From contig VMSP01000170.1 of NCBI GenBank assembly GCA_013792135.1, positions 34,116 through 98,115 of the forward strand: DNA of 64,000 nt. Reading direction: 5' to 3'. The notes beneath the pieces were generated by a model. It had not been told where the DNA came from. It was given only the letters and a program-made list of their open reading frames with translations, and did not search any database. The position numbers were made by a program, and so were the translations under genes. The stretch is from Desulfocapsa sp. GTDB lineage: Bacteria > Desulfobacterota > Desulfobulbia > Desulfobulbales > Desulfocapsaceae. Positions 34,960-44,084 of this stretch are shown in pieces; position 1 is the stretch's first letter; each line of letters opens with the position of its first letter.

Positions 34960-36237
34960 ATGTCATTTGCCTCCCTCGGACTTTCCGAAGCCCTTCTTCG
35001 TGCCATTAATGAAAGCGGCTATACTACTCCCACTCCGATCCAGCTCAAGGCGATCCCTGCGGTTCTCTCCGGTAAGGATGTCATGGCCGCGGCCCAGACC
35101 GGTACCGGTAAGACCGCCGGTTTTGTCCTGCCGCTGCTGCAGCGTCTGGCTGGCGGCCCCAAGGTGCAGGTGAATCACATCCGCGTGCTGGTGCTGACCC
35201 CGACCCGAGAGCTGGCGGTGCAGGTTGAGCAGAGCGTTGCCACCTATGGCAAACACCTGTCGCTGAAATCGGCCGTGGTTTACGGCGGGGTGAAGATCAA
35301 TCCGCAGATGATGAAACTGCGCGGCGGGGTCGATGTGCTGGTGGCGACTCCGGGACGTCTGCTGGACTTGTTCAACCAGAACGCCGTGAAGTTTGCGCAG
35401 GTGGAGACGCTGGTGCTCGATGAGGCCGACCGGATGCTCGATCTGGGGTTCATCACAGATATCCGCAAGATCCTGGCTCTGCTGCCCCCAAGGCGCCAGA
35501 ACCTTCTCTTCTCGGCCACCTTTTCCAGCGACATCCGTAAGCTCACAGCGGGACTCCTCAGAAATCCGGTGCTGATAGAGGTCAGCCCGCGCAACTCCGC
35601 TCCCAGAAGTGTGAAACAGTGGGTGTATGAGGTCGACAAGGGCAAGAAGCCGGCCCTGCTCAGTCATATGGTGCGCAACCAGGGCTGGGAACAGGTGTTG
35701 GTCTTCGTCCGCACCAAGAACGGGGCCGACAGCCTGGCTCGGAAACTGGGGGGCGACGGCATCTCGACGGCGGTGATCCACGGTGACAAGTCTCAGTCCG
35801 AGCGTTCCCGCGCCCTGGCCGACTTCAAAGAGGGTAAGGTCCGGGTCCTGGTCGCCACCGATATTGCCGCGCGCGGCATCGACATCAGTGAACTGCCGCA
35901 CGTGATCAATTTTGATCTGCCCAAGGTCGCTGAGGACTACGTCCACCGCATTGGCCGGACTGGTCGTGCCGGTTCCAAGGGGGAGGCGATCTCGCTGGTC
36001 AGCGCCGATGAGGTCTTGCTGCTCTCGGCGATCGAGACCCTGATCGGCCAGCTTCTGGTACGCGAGGTGGCGACCGGTTTTATCCCGACCCATCATGTCC
36101 CCCTGACCCACCAACTCCAGGCGCGCCCCAAAAAGCCAAAAAAACCAAAGCCGGTGCAGGATCGGGGTGAGGCTCGGAAAACGGATGGGGAACAGAAAAG
36201 CGGGGACCTCAAACCACGCCGGGGCCGCAAGTCGTAG
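34960..36237 (+). CDS. rhlE: DEAD-box RNA helicase, RhlE type
   Basis: 425-residue ATP-dependent RNA helicase. Q motif [26 protein letters not shown] leads into Walker [20 protein letters not shown] and TPGRLLD, DEAD in [13 protein letters not shown], then the second domain with [26 protein letters not shown] and HRIGRTGR. The tail (about 375-425) is Lys/Arg/Pro-rich ([10 protein letters not shown]), typical of RhlE C-termini for RNA contact. It should unwind structured RNA in ribosome assembly or decay. It is followed by the thioredoxin-CcdA gene 115 bases on. Confidence 0.95.
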   Translation: MSFASLGLSEALLRAINESGYTTPTPIQLKAIPAVLSGKDVMAAAQTGTGKTAGFVLPLLQRLAGGPKVQVNHIRVLVLTPTRELAVQVEQSVATYGKHLSLKSAVVYGGVKINPQMMKLRGGVDVLVATPGRLLDLFNQNAVKFAQVETLVLDEADRMLDLGFITDIRKILALLPPRRQNLLFSATFSSDIRKLTAGLLRNPVLIEVSPRNSAPRSVKQWVYEVDKGKKPALLSHMVRNQGWEQVLVFVRTKNGADSLARKLGGDGISTAVIHGDKSQSERSRALADFKEGKVRVLVATDIAARGIDISELPHVINFDLPKVAEDYVHRIGRTGRAGSKGEAISLVSADEVLLLSAIETLIGQLLVREVATGFIPTHHVPLTHQLQARPKKPKKPKPVQDRGEARKTDGEQKSGDLKPRRGRKS

Positions 36238-36352
36238 GCTGCCGGGAAAACCGAAAGGGACAACGGAAGGCCGAAGAAAATACCTGGTTTTCCATTGCCA
36301 GAACGTATCATGGATGTCCCGTACTTCTCCTGCCACTTCTGGAGCTAACGTG

Positions 36353-37585
36353 ATGAAGATTTCGTCCTCTTTTTTGGCCGTACTGTCCTGGCTCAAGGAA
36401 ATCCTTGACGATCCTTTCCGCAGGTACTTTTTTCTTGCTCTCATCCTCCTGGCCCTGATCCTGATTGTCCGCGGGGAGGAAAAGCGGCCCCAGGAGGGGC
36501 TGGTTGCTGAGGAAGCGGTCCATTTCTTTTATCATCCCACCTGTCCCCACTGCCGCGCCCAGAAACAGTTCCATCTCTATCTGCAACAGAAATACTCGGA
36601 ACTCTCGATCATTGCCCATGACACCTCCAGGCCCGAAGAGGCTAGCCGTATGGTGGCGATGGCCAGAGAGCGGGGGCTAGCCCCTGATCGCCTGGCCGTG
36701 CCGATCACCTTTGTCGGTCCTTATGTGCTGATCGGTTTCGATCGCCCGGAAAACAGCGGGGTGACCCTTGAAAAGGCCATCGCCGCCCATCTCTACAAGA
36801 CCCCTGAGGTTTTTACCGAGAGCGATGAACAGTGGCTCACCAAGGACACCGTGGACCTGGGCTGGTTCGGGGTGATCCGCACGGGTGACTATTCGCTCCC
36901 CGTGCTCACTGTCCTCTTCGGATTGATCGACGGTTTCAATCCCTGCGCCATGTGGGTGCTGGTCTACATGCTTTCCCTGGTGGCCAGCCTGAACGAGAGA
37001 AAAAAAGTCTGGATTCTGGTTGGCTCCTTTCTCGTCGCCTCGGCAATCCTCTATTTCCTGTTGATGACCGCCTGGCTCAATGTCTTCCTTTTTTTAGGAT
37101 ACCTGCGTCCTCTCACCATTGTCATCGGCTGTTTTGCCATGGGCGCTGGAGGGTTGAGTGTCCGGGAATATATACGGGAAAAGGGGGAGGTTACCTGCAA
37201 GGTGGGTGATCCCGCAAGTCGGAAAAAGACCATGAATCGGATCGAGCGGGTGATAGCGGCACCGGTGAGTCTCGCCACCCTGTCGGCCGTCATCATCTTG
37301 GCCTTTGTCATCAATTCCATAGAGTTTGCCTGCTCTGCGGCCCTGCCGGCCATTTACACACATATTCTTTCCCTTCACCATCTTGCTACCCTCAGGTATT
37401 ACGGCTATATACTTCTCTATGATTTATTCTTTATGCTCGACGACCTGATCATCTTTACCCTGGCTGTCCTCGCTTTGGAGAGCAGGGTGGGGCAGAGATA
37501 TGCCGGCCATTGCAAGGCTGTGGGCGGGATTCTCCTTCTGGTTCTGGGGGTGATCATGGTCTTTTGGCCGGAACTGTTGCGCTGA
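36353..37585 (+). CDS. Thioredoxin-fold / CcdA-DsbD-like membrane fusion protein
   Basis: 410-residue membrane thiol-redox protein. A membrane anchor (about 22-42, YFFLALILLALILIV) precedes a thioredoxin/glutaredoxin-like domain with the CPHC active site in FFYHPTCPHCRAQK (about 65-75). From about residue 190 a CcdA-like core begins with GLIDGFNPCAMWVLVYML and has six helices; the partner cysteine lies in INSIEFACSAALPAIY. The architecture moves electrons from cytoplasmic thiols across the membrane. A Cys in EVTCKVGD lies in a loop. ATG 36353 follows GGAG; longer frames overlap rhlE. The target outside is unknown. Confidence 0.88.
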   Translation: MKISSSFLAVLSWLKEILDDPFRRYFFLALILLALILIVRGEEKRPQEGLVAEEAVHFFYHPTCPHCRAQKQFHLYLQQKYSELSIIAHDTSRPEEASRMVAMARERGLAPDRLAVPITFVGPYVLIGFDRPENSGVTLEKAIAAHLYKTPEVFTESDEQWLTKDTVDLGWFGVIRTGDYSLPVLTVLFGLIDGFNPCAMWVLVYMLSLVASLNERKKVWILVGSFLVASAILYFLLMTAWLNVFLFLGYLRPLTIVIGCFAMGAGGLSVREYIREKGEVTCKVGDPASRKKTMNRIERVIAAPVSLATLSAVIILAFVINSIEFACSAALPAIYTHILSLHHLATLRYYGYILLYDLFFMLDDLIIFTLAVLALESRVGQRYAGHCKAVGGILLLVLGVIMVFWPELLR

Positions 37586-37681
37586 CTTTCTTACAAAAAA
37601 TAACTTGCGGCCTGAACGATCTGGTCGCCATCCTTTACGACCGGACATCAGTACGTATCCACCATTGAGGAGCAGTAAACA

Positions 37682-38263
37682 ATGAGTACAGAACAAACAT
37701 TACAGGCACGGAGCGAATCTAAATGTGAATTGTGTGGCGTAACAGAGGGGCTCGCTATCTATGAAGTTCCCCCTCGCTCAAATGGCAGTGCTGATGAGTG
37801 CGTATTTATCTGTGCAACGTGCCGCGAACAGATTGAGGATCCGGAGAAAGTGGATGCCCAGCACTGGCGGTGCCTGAACGAGAGTATGTGGAGCCAGGTG
37901 CCGGCCGTGCAGGTCGTCGCCTGGCGGATGCTCAAACGTCTGAGCACGGAAGATTGGGCGCAGGGTTTACTCGACATGCTCTATCTGGATGAAGATACTC
38001 AGGCCTGGGCGCAGGTAACGGGCGCAGGGGCAGGGGGTGAAGATGCGGTCAAACATGTCGACAGCAACGGCACAACGCTTGAGGCAGGCGACACGGTCAC
38101 CCTGATCAAGGATCTCACTGTGAAAGGGGCCAACTTTACGGCCAAGCGGGGCACAGTTGTCCGCGGTATTTCGCTGGTTGCCGATAACCCTGAGCATATT
38201 GAGGCCCGTGTAAGTGGCCAGCAGATTGTTATTCTGACGAAGTATGTGAAGAAGGCGAACTGA
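37682..38263 (+). CDS. phnA: PhnA/YjdM-family zinc-ribbon protein
   Basis: 193-residue cytoplasmic protein of the PhnA family. The N-terminal zinc ribbon has CELCG (about 16-20) and CATCREQ (about 43-49). The C-terminal PhnA domain follows from about 120 with TLEAGDTVTLIKDLTVKGANFTAKRGTVVRGI and EARVSGQQIVILTKYVKK. Despite the old name, it is not the phosphonoacetate hydrolase; its role is not settled. Short ribosome site GAGGAG before ATG. Single gene. Confidence 0.93.
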   Translation: MSTEQTLQARSESKCELCGVTEGLAIYEVPPRSNGSADECVFICATCREQIEDPEKVDAQHWRCLNESMWSQVPAVQVVAWRMLKRLSTEDWAQGLLDMLYLDEDTQAWAQVTGAGAGGEDAVKHVDSNGTTLEAGDTVTLIKDLTVKGANFTAKRGTVVRGISLVADNPEHIEARVSGQQIVILTKYVKKAN

Positions 38264-38354
38264 TAAAATGACTCTCCGGGCCGGGGCATAGGAACATTGC
38301 CTGTTAGCTGTGCTGAATTCTCTCGTTGAGCCAAAAAAATGATAAGGAGCTGAT

Positions 38355-38909
38355 ATGAACACTTGCCTGATAGTGGTTGACCTGCAGAATGACTATTTCC
38401 CCGGCGGCACCATGGAACTGCTTGGTATCAAGGAAGCTGCGGCAAATGCACAGCTTCTTCTGGGGGAATGGAGAAAGGCAAAACTCCCTGTTATCCATGT
38501 CCAGCACATTGCTGCTCAGCCCGGCGCGACGTTTTTCTTAGCTGAGACAGGTGGGGCCAGGATAAATAAAATGGTAACTCCCCTGGAGGATGAGAAAGTT
38601 GTCGTAAAAAACTTTCCCAACAGTTTCCGTGGCACCACTCTGCTGGAGATCTTGAAAAACATTAAAACAGAGAATCTGCTTATTTGCGGCGCCATGAGCC
38701 ACATGTGTATAGATGCCACAACACGTGCTGCCTTCGATCTTGGCTTCAACTGTACTGTTGCCGAAGATGCCTGCGCTACCAAAGATCTGATTTTCAAGGG
38801 CAGGACCATAAGAGCATCAGATGTTCATGCATCCTTTATGGCGGCATTATCTGCCCCTTATGCCAAGGTGCTTGCAACACAGGAAATCATTAAAAGTATG
38901 GCGGAATAA
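38355..38909 (+). CDS. Isochorismatase-family cysteine hydrolase
   Basis: 184-residue hydrolase of the isochorismatase/nicotinamidase fold. The catalytic triad is visible: Asp in LIVVDLQNDYFPGG, Lys in VVKNFPNSF, and the nucleophile Cys in LICGAMSHMCIDATTRAAFDLG. It hydrolyses amide or vinyl-ether bonds of small molecules; the substrate cannot be read from sequence. AAGGAGCTGAT precedes the ATG. It is followed 81 bases later by an SDR gene on the same strand. Confidence 0.93.
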   Translation: MNTCLIVVDLQNDYFPGGTMELLGIKEAAANAQLLLGEWRKAKLPVIHVQHIAAQPGATFFLAETGGARINKMVTPLEDEKVVVKNFPNSFRGTTLLEILKNIKTENLLICGAMSHMCIDATTRAAFDLGFNCTVAEDACATKDLIFKGRTIRASDVHASFMAALSAPYAKVLATQEIIKSMAE

Positions 38910-38990
38910 TTGTGAAATTGCTGATGCGGCAAACAGTGCCGAGCCGGTCAGGTGTGAAACGTTTACTGTGAAGATCACAATGAAGGAAAT

Positions 38991-39698
38991 ATGATGGAAA
39001 GTAAAACCGTATTGATAACAGGCGGCAACAAGGGGATTGGCTTATCGACAACAGAAAAATTTATTGATGCTGGATATACTGTGATCGTTGTGGCGCGAAA
39101 TTTTAATGATTTTAAATTTAACGGTCATCGCAGGATTAAAACAATTGAATTTGATCTTGTCAACGTTGCCGGCATACCAGAGTTGATTGCTCAGCTTCCT
39201 GCCGTGGATATCTTGATCAATAATGCAGGCGTCATGTATGCCATTCCTTATGATAAGTATCCACAAGAAAAAGTTGATGAGATTATAAAAATAAATATTG
39301 AGGCGCCGGTGGCCTTAATCAGGGAAGTCTCAAAGACAATGATTGCTCAAGGTGTTGGCCGGATTGTCAATAATGCCTCCATCGCCGGTGAAATTGGCCA
39401 TCCGGATATCTGGTATGGCATCACCAAGGCCGGGATGATCAATATGACCAAGAGTTTTGCTAAAATTATGGGGCCGGGCGGTGTTGTTATCAATGCCGTT
39501 GCTGCTGGCCCTGTTGAAACCGAGATGCTTCATGTCATTCCCGAACAGAGAAAAAAAGATATTAAAAGAGTGGTCTATACAGGAAGATTTGCCTATCCTG
39601 AAGAAGTGGCAGATACCATTTATTGGTTGGCGACAGAAAGCCCGGAATATATAAATGGTACGTGCATTGATATCAACAATGGCGCCTTCCCTCGGTAA
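38991..39698 (+). CDS. Short-chain dehydrogenase/reductase
   Basis: 235-residue classical SDR. Cofactor motif TGGNKGIGLS near the N-terminus, NNAGVMY, catalytic Ser in NNASIAGEIG and YGITKAG (YxxxK) are all present, and the tail EVADTIYWLATESPEYINGTCIDINNG is typical of FabG-like enzymes. It reduces or oxidises a small alcohol/ketone with NAD(P)(H); substrate unknown. AAGGAAAT precedes ATGATG; either ATG could be used. Confidence 0.92.
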   Translation: MMESKTVLITGGNKGIGLSTTEKFIDAGYTVIVVARNFNDFKFNGHRRIKTIEFDLVNVAGIPELIAQLPAVDILINNAGVMYAIPYDKYPQEKVDEIIKINIEAPVALIREVSKTMIAQGVGRIVNNASIAGEIGHPDIWYGITKAGMINMTKSFAKIMGPGGVVINAVAAGPVETEMLHVIPEQRKKDIKRVVYTGRFAYPEEVADTIYWLATESPEYINGTCIDINNGAFPR

Positions 39699-39857
39699 AA
39701 CTTAGTACATAATTGTCGTGACGCAATCCAAAGCGTGTTGAAATGATTTGAGTTATGTCGTACCCTATTATGGGTATTGAATAGAGAGTTTGTTTTGCCT
39801 CCCAAGGTGTTGACCTTAGAGGTGATTATATATCTTTTATAGCTACGGGAACAGGTA

Positions 39858-40283
39858 ATGACTACGGAACAAACAGACCAGAACAAGAGAAAATATGTCC
39901 GCTATAACATCGAACTCGGCTCTTTTGCTGTCTTCCGCCATGATCTATCGGTACTGCCGGGTTTAATTGTTGATATAAGCAAGGGTGGGCTTGCCTTTTT
40001 CTACCATGAAGATGAGGACTGGCCTCAGGACAGCTCTGAACTTTTCTACCTCTTTGGTGACAAATATAACGTAGAAAATGTATCGTTGATCACCACCTAT
40101 GATGCTGAAGTCACTGACACGAATCATCCTATTTATAAGGTTATTGCTCAACAGAAAACCGGTCCGATTAAAATCCGTCGAAGAGGCGTTGAATTTGGTC
40201 TCCTTTCCAGAGAGCAGGAGAAGGCTGTCGAGGCGCTTACCAATGAGTATCATGCCAGCCAGGATGAGCTCTGTTTGGAATAG
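39858..40283 (+). CDS. PilZ-domain c-di-GMP receptor protein
   Basis: 141-residue single PilZ domain. The c-di-GMP motif RxxxR appears in RKYVRYN near the N-terminus and the D/NxSxxG motif in VDISKGGLAFFY. The rest forms the PilZ barrel with an acidic insert (HEDEDWPQ). It should bind c-di-GMP and act through protein contact. The window also encodes two HD-GYP phosphodiesterases, so it may read the same messenger pool. Confidence 0.85.
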   Translation: MTTEQTDQNKRKYVRYNIELGSFAVFRHDLSVLPGLIVDISKGGLAFFYHEDEDWPQDSSELFYLFGDKYNVENVSLITTYDAEVTDTNHPIYKVIAQQKTGPIKIRRRGVEFGLLSREQEKAVEALTNEYHASQDELCLE

Positions 40284-40446
40284 AAAAGCTTATTCATTCC
40301 CTCTATACCTTTTATTTCTGCCCAGGAAACTCCAGAGATAAAGGGGCCGCATAACTATTTAAGAACTGAAAATAATATCTTCCTGATTTCTCAACGTTTG
40401 TAACGTTACCTGGAAAAGGTGATTTTTGGAAAGATGAAAGGACGTG

Positions 40447-42651
40447 CTATCCAAGCCAGGTGCCAATCTGATAGACGGCTGTGGCCATGAGGAAGGCAAA
40501 GATAGTATTAAAGGACATGGAGAATAGGGCCCAACCCCAGTGTCCTGCTTCTTTGGCGATACAGACCACCGTGACAAAACAGGGGGCGTAGAACATGATG
40601 AAAATCAGGGCAGCCACTGCCACCACCTTGTTCCAGTTGGGGTCACGGGTCAATCTTTTTCCTAAAGAGTCAGAGGCCTCCGCCTTGACGTCACCCATGG
40701 AGTAAGCGGTTCCCAGGGTGGAGATAATCACCTCTTTAGCCGCAAAACCGCCAACCAGGGCAATGTTGGTGCGCCAGTCAAATCCTGCCAGTCTGGAGAT
40801 GGGTTCCAGAGCAATGCCTATCCTGCCGGCAATAGAGCTGCGCAGAGCCTGTTCCGATTCCTGATTGGAAACGGCGATGACCTGCTGCCGTAGCCTCTGT
40901 GCCTTTTCTGATACTATCTCATTCTCCGAACTGCTTTCGGCAATGATCTCAGGCGCAAATGAAGAAGTCACGGCCTGTCTCTGTTGTTCATAATCAGCCT
41001 TGGTTGCCGCCGGCAGTCCAGGATACGTCATCAAGGCCCAGAGGAGGATGGATATGCCCAGAATTACGGTTCCGGCCTTTTTGATGTACTGCCAGGTGCG
41101 TTCCCAGGTGTGAATGGCAAGGCCGCGCAGGGTGGGGAAGCGGTAGGGAGGCAGTTCCATGACAAAGGGTGTGGCTTCGCCTTTGAGCACAGTGGCGCGG
41201 AGAAACTTTGCCGCCAGCAGGGCGACTGCCCAGGAGATCAGGGTGAAGAGAAACATGTACATGGCCTTGTTCTCACTGAAAAAAGCGCCAATCAAGAGGG
41301 CGATAACCGGTACCTTGGCACCGCAGTTCATGAAGGGGACGGTGAGCAGAGTGGCCATCCGTTCCTTGGGGGAACGCAGGGTTCTGGTGGCCAGGACCCC
41401 AGGCACGGCACAGCCTCCGGCGATTCCGCCCGAGACGATAAATGGCATGACTGAGGAGCCGTGCAGGCCAAAAATACGGAAGATACGATCCATCATGAAG
41501 GCGACCCTGGCCAGGTAGCCGGAGTCTTCAAGGACGGCAATTCCTAAAAACATGAATATGATCAGGGGGACAAAGCCAAGCACGCCGCCCATCCCGTTGA
41601 TTATTCCTGAAATAATCATGGATTTAACCGGGCCGTCTGGCAGGATGGCTTCCACATGTGCGTCCAGCCAGCCAAAAAGCAATCCCAGCCAGGAAACCGG
41701 AAACTCGCTCCAGGAAAAGGTGAACTGGTAGAGGCCAAAAAGGATCATGAGCATGAACACGGGGCCCAGGAGACGATTGGTGAGAACCTTGTCGATTTTG
41801 TCAGAGGTGTAGAGCCTGTCGGTGTCAAAGGTATGAGTCTGAACGCCCTGGCGGAGGATGGATTTGATAAAGCCATAGCGATGGTCAGCGATGATTGCCT
41901 CGGGGTAGGCGTCCATGGTCTTCAGGAGGTGGTCAGAGACCTGGGTAACCTTTTTTTCAAGGCGTGCCGCGGTGGCGCTGTCGTCCTGTTGTCCTTTCTG
42001 CAGGAGCTGGTCATCATGTTCAAGGTATTTAATGGCGGTAAAACGGGCAGGATACGTATGGGCCAGGAAAGTATTTTCTGAGATGATGGCGATCAGCTCC
42101 ATGATGGCCTCGTCCAGGTCTTCACCATAGGATATATCACGGGGCTGCCATTCTTGTGTTACCTGCAGTATGGCTTGGCTGATCAGTGTTTCGGTTCCCT
42201 GTCCGGAACGGGCGATGATCGGAACTACCGGCACTCCCAGCAGCTCAGCCAATTTCTCGGCCCTGATCTCAATTCCACGATCCTTTGCCACGTCAATCAT
42301 GTTGAGGGCAATGATCAGAGGGCAGCCAAGCTCCAGAAACTGGGTGGTCAGATAGAGATTACGCTCGAGGTTTGAGGCGTCAACAATATTGATCACCACC
42401 TGCGGCTTCTCATTTACCAGATAATCCCTGGTCACAACCTCTTCCACCGAATAGGCTGTCAGGGAGTAGGTTCCCGGCAGGTCGGTGATGGTAATTTTCT
42501 GATTGTTATGAGTGAAATCACCTTCCTTGTACTCAACAGTGATGCCTGGGTAGTTTCCTACATGTTGTCTGGCCCCGGTCAGGGTGTTGAAGAGGGTGGT
42601 TTTTCCGGCATTGGGATTGCCGGCAAGGGCCATGCGTATATTCTGTTTCAT
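40447..42651 (-). CDS. feoB: Ferrous iron transporter FeoB
   Basis: 734-residue inner-membrane Fe(II) permease. An N-terminal G domain has GNPNAGKTTLFNTLTG (G1), the switch region TVEYKEG, DLPGTYSL (G3) and ALNMIDV (G4). A helical spacer follows, then the membrane part with two Gate motifs (PFIVSGGIAGGCAVPGVLATRTL and PFMNCGAKVPVIALLIGAFF). The start is ATG 42651, seven bases after the stop of the FeoB-associated protein. A long insert of about 80 residues (AATKADYEQQ...SNQESEQALRSS) sits between the last helices. Two feoA genes lie upstream on the same strand. Confidence 0.97.
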   Translation of the reverse strand: MKQNIRMALAGNPNAGKTTLFNTLTGARQHVGNYPGITVEYKEGDFTHNNQKITITDLPGTYSLTAYSVEEVVTRDYLVNEKPQVVINIVDASNLERNLYLTTQFLELGCPLIIALNMIDVAKDRGIEIRAEKLAELLGVPVVPIIARSGQGTETLISQAILQVTQEWQPRDISYGEDLDEAIMELIAIISENTFLAHTYPARFTAIKYLEHDDQLLQKGQQDDSATAARLEKKVTQVSDHLLKTMDAYPEAIIADHRYGFIKSILRQGVQTHTFDTDRLYTSDKIDKVLTNRLLGPVFMLMILFGLYQFTFSWSEFPVSWLGLLFGWLDAHVEAILPDGPVKSMIISGIINGMGGVLGFVPLIIFMFLGIAVLEDSGYLARVAFMMDRIFRIFGLHGSSVMPFIVSGGIAGGCAVPGVLATRTLRSPKERMATLLTVPFMNCGAKVPVIALLIGAFFSENKAMYMFLFTLISWAVALLAAKFLRATVLKGEATPFVMELPPYRFPTLRGLAIHTWERTWQYIKKAGTVILGISILLWALMTYPGLPAATKADYEQQRQAVTSSFAPEIIAESSSENEIVSEKAQRLRQQVIAVSNQESEQALRSSIAGRIGIALEPISRLAGFDWRTNIALVGGFAAKEVIISTLGTAYSMGDVKAEASDSLGKRLTRDPNWNKVVAVAALIFIMFYAPCFVTVVCIAKEAGHWGWALFSMSFNTIFAFLMATAVYQIGTWLG

Positions 42652-42658
42652 CGGTAAA

Positions 42659-42835
42659 TTATCTTTTTTCCTTCTGGCTCGGTGCACATCCTTGAGAAGA
42701 GCAGCCGGAGCAACCACAGCCGCAGCTCATTTTTGCTTTAGGGTCTGTTGCGATCTTGAATTGTTTATAGAGCTTTCTACCGATAAAGAAAAGGCAGATT
42801 ATAAGAACAAAGGCGATTGAGAGTGATTGCCACAT
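42659..42835 (-). CDS. FeoB-associated Cys-rich membrane protein
   Basis: 58-residue protein read directly from the minus strand. It has one N-terminal membrane helix (MWQSLSIAFVLIICLFFIGR) and a cysteine-rich tail MSCGCGCSGCSSQGCAPS with six Cys. This is the FeoB-associated Cys-rich family found next to feoB in many anaerobes; it may pass or sense Fe(II). It is too short for usual length cut-offs. A DtxR-like box sits 22 bases upstream and feoB starts seven bases downstream, so the pair forms its own unit. Confidence 0.92.
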   Translation of the reverse strand: MWQSLSIAFVLIICLFFIGRKLYKQFKIATDPKAKMSCGCGCSGCSSQGCAPSQKEKR

Positions 42836-42856
42836 GATATTCCTCAGGTTTGATAG

Positions 42857-42870
42857 TTAGGTTGCCCTAA
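42857..42870. promoter_or_regulatory. DtxR/IdeR-type box before the feoB unit
   Basis: TTAGG-TTGC-CCTAA, resembling the first 14 bases of the DtxR-family consensus TTAGGTTAGCCTAACC. It lies 22-35 bases upstream of the FeoB-associated gene. A weaker relative is found before feoA (43262-43275). Inference from pattern only. Confidence 0.5.
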
Positions 42871-42882
42871 ATGTGAGACGCC

Positions 42883-42905
42883 AAAAAAAACCGCAGATGA
42901 TGCGG
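42883..42905 (-). terminator. Terminator after the Cys-rich feoA gene
   Basis: On the minus strand CCGCA-TCATC-TGCGG is followed by eight T (complement of 42883-42890), 12 bases past the feoA stop. It separates feoA from the feoB unit. Confidence 0.75.
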
Positions 42906-42916
42906 GTTGTTGTTTT

Positions 42917-43234
42917 TTATACTTCTGTCACCATAATGTTCCTAGTGGCAGTACTGTCAAGACTCAGGGTAGTGCCTTGCAGTTTTAACAGGCACTGTGA
43001 ACCGTTTTCAGGGCAGAGCAATTCAGCCTCTTCTCCGGCATAAATACCAAGTGATGCCATTCTGGCGCAAAGTTTTCTGTCCCCAGTGATCTTGCAGATT
43101 TTTACCCGCCCAGACCGGCAGGACTCTGAGAGGGGAGTGATCTGTCCGGGACAAGGAGATTGCTTAATGCAATTCTTTACCTTGTCAGCCAAGCAGGCAC
43201 ATTTTTTATTGAGTTTTTTAAAGGTCATGATCAT
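42917..43234 (-). CDS. feoA: FeoA-like protein with Cys-rich N-terminal extension
   Basis: 105-residue FeoA-domain protein. The C-terminal 70 residues form the SH3-like FeoA barrel (VKICKITGDRKLCARMASLGIYAGEEAELL, LLKLQGTTLSLDSTATRNIMV). The N-terminal part adds KKCACLADKVKNCIKQSPCPGQ, and further cysteines occur within the barrel, nine in all, unusual for FeoA and suggestive of metal binding. ATG at 43234 follows AAGGGAAAC. A possible DtxR-like box lies 28-41 bases upstream. It has its own terminator. Confidence 0.88.
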   Translation of the reverse strand: MIMTFKKLNKKCACLADKVKNCIKQSPCPGQITPLSESCRSGRVKICKITGDRKLCARMASLGIYAGEEAELLCPENGSQCLLKLQGTTLSLDSTATRNIMVTEV

Positions 43235-43571
43235 GTTTCCCTTTGTGAAAGAAAGCAATGTTTAGGTACACCAAACATTAATGCCTGTCAATATTTTTTC
43301 AAGGGGTAGGGGTTGGGGTGTTGGATATTTAGGAGGCCGTTATCAGAGAACCATTTCTTTTCCGGCCATTTTGTTCCCCTGACTATTGGTCTGTCGCAGG
43401 AAAGTGCTTTTGGGGCATGAATGAAGGGTGAGCAGATTTCTTTGTAGGCAATGGTGGTTCGATGTTGCTCTTGTTCTTGCATGAAAAGGGGAATTGACAT
43501 AAGGATCTCAGAGAGAGATTCTTACGGACAGGGTACTTGGTTGGGGAAAAGAACGATTTTGTTGTTGATAT
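43235..43571. other. Gap between the two feoA genes
   Basis: 337 bases. Near the 3' feoA it has AATGTTT (43257-43263) and AAACATT (43273-43279) around TTAGGTACACCAAA (43262-43275), a possible iron-regulator site. A 70-residue minus-strand frame (43288-43500) has no ribosome site or recognisable motif and is not called. Confidence 0.45.
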
Positions 43572-43814
43572 TCAGTCGTTGTCATCGACGATGACAGTAA
43601 TATGGTCGGCCTCATTGTTGCGCAGGGTCAGGACTCCACCCATCACCCGCAGGGCCACCGGGTCATTGAGTGGTGCCCGGCCCTGAATGGTAATTTTTGT
43701 GCCGGGCACCAGGCCCATCTCGCGCATCCTGAGGCCGAGTTCGCCCCCAGCTTTTATGGAGGAAATGATCCCGGATTGATCTTTCTTCATCTGACGCAGG
43801 TTCATTTTAGCCAT
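43572..43814 (-). CDS. feoA: FeoA-domain protein
   Basis: 80-residue cytoplasmic FeoA protein of usual length. The SH3-like fold is seen in GIISSIKAGGELGLRMREMGLVPGTKITIQGRAPLNDPVALRVMGGVLTLRNNEADHITV. It likely assists FeoB at the membrane. First gene of the feo block, with a long palindrome 112 bases upstream. Ribosome site GGAGAAAAAA precedes the ATG. Confidence 0.95.
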   Translation of the reverse strand: MAKMNLRQMKKDQSGIISSIKAGGELGLRMREMGLVPGTKITIQGRAPLNDPVALRVMGGVLTLRNNEADHITVIVDDND

Positions 43815-43925
43815 TTTTTTCTCCGGATACTTTTGTTAGGGGACGGATTTATGTCTTTAAAAACAGCATTTTTATAGCCATCGCTGACAAAGATGTCAAG
43901 CACCCCGGAACTTGCAAAAAAAATT

Positions 43926-43952
43926 GTATATCACAATCACATTGTGATATAC
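43926..43952. promoter_or_regulatory. 27-base palindrome between feoA and the chemoreceptor gene
   Basis: Arms GTATATCACAAT and ATTGTGATATAC are perfect 12-mers around CAC. On the minus strand nine T follow (complement of 43915-43923), so it could be an attenuator in the feoA leader; equally it could be an operator for either divergent gene. Confidence 0.6.
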
Positions 43953-44084
43953 GTAAGTTATAAAACTGATGAGAATGCCTCTTGGATCTGATATCTGAAC
44001 AAAACAACGGCCTTGCTTTGTATCGATATCTAGGAGTTTTTGTCTATAAATAGTCGAATTATTATTTCTTTATGAAGGAGTTTT

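Noticed and set aside
34963..36444. 493-residue minus-strand frame over rhlE
   Set aside because: It is the antisense of a complete DEAD-box helicase; low-complexity His/Gln/Asp composition and no family motif.
43288..43500. 70-residue minus-strand frame between the feoA genes
   Set aside because: No ribosome site, no motif and no FeoC-like winged-helix pattern.
43926..43952. CRP-type site
   Set aside because: The half-sites are TCACA then TGTGA, the reverse of TGTGA-N6-TCACA, so a standard CRP box does not fit.
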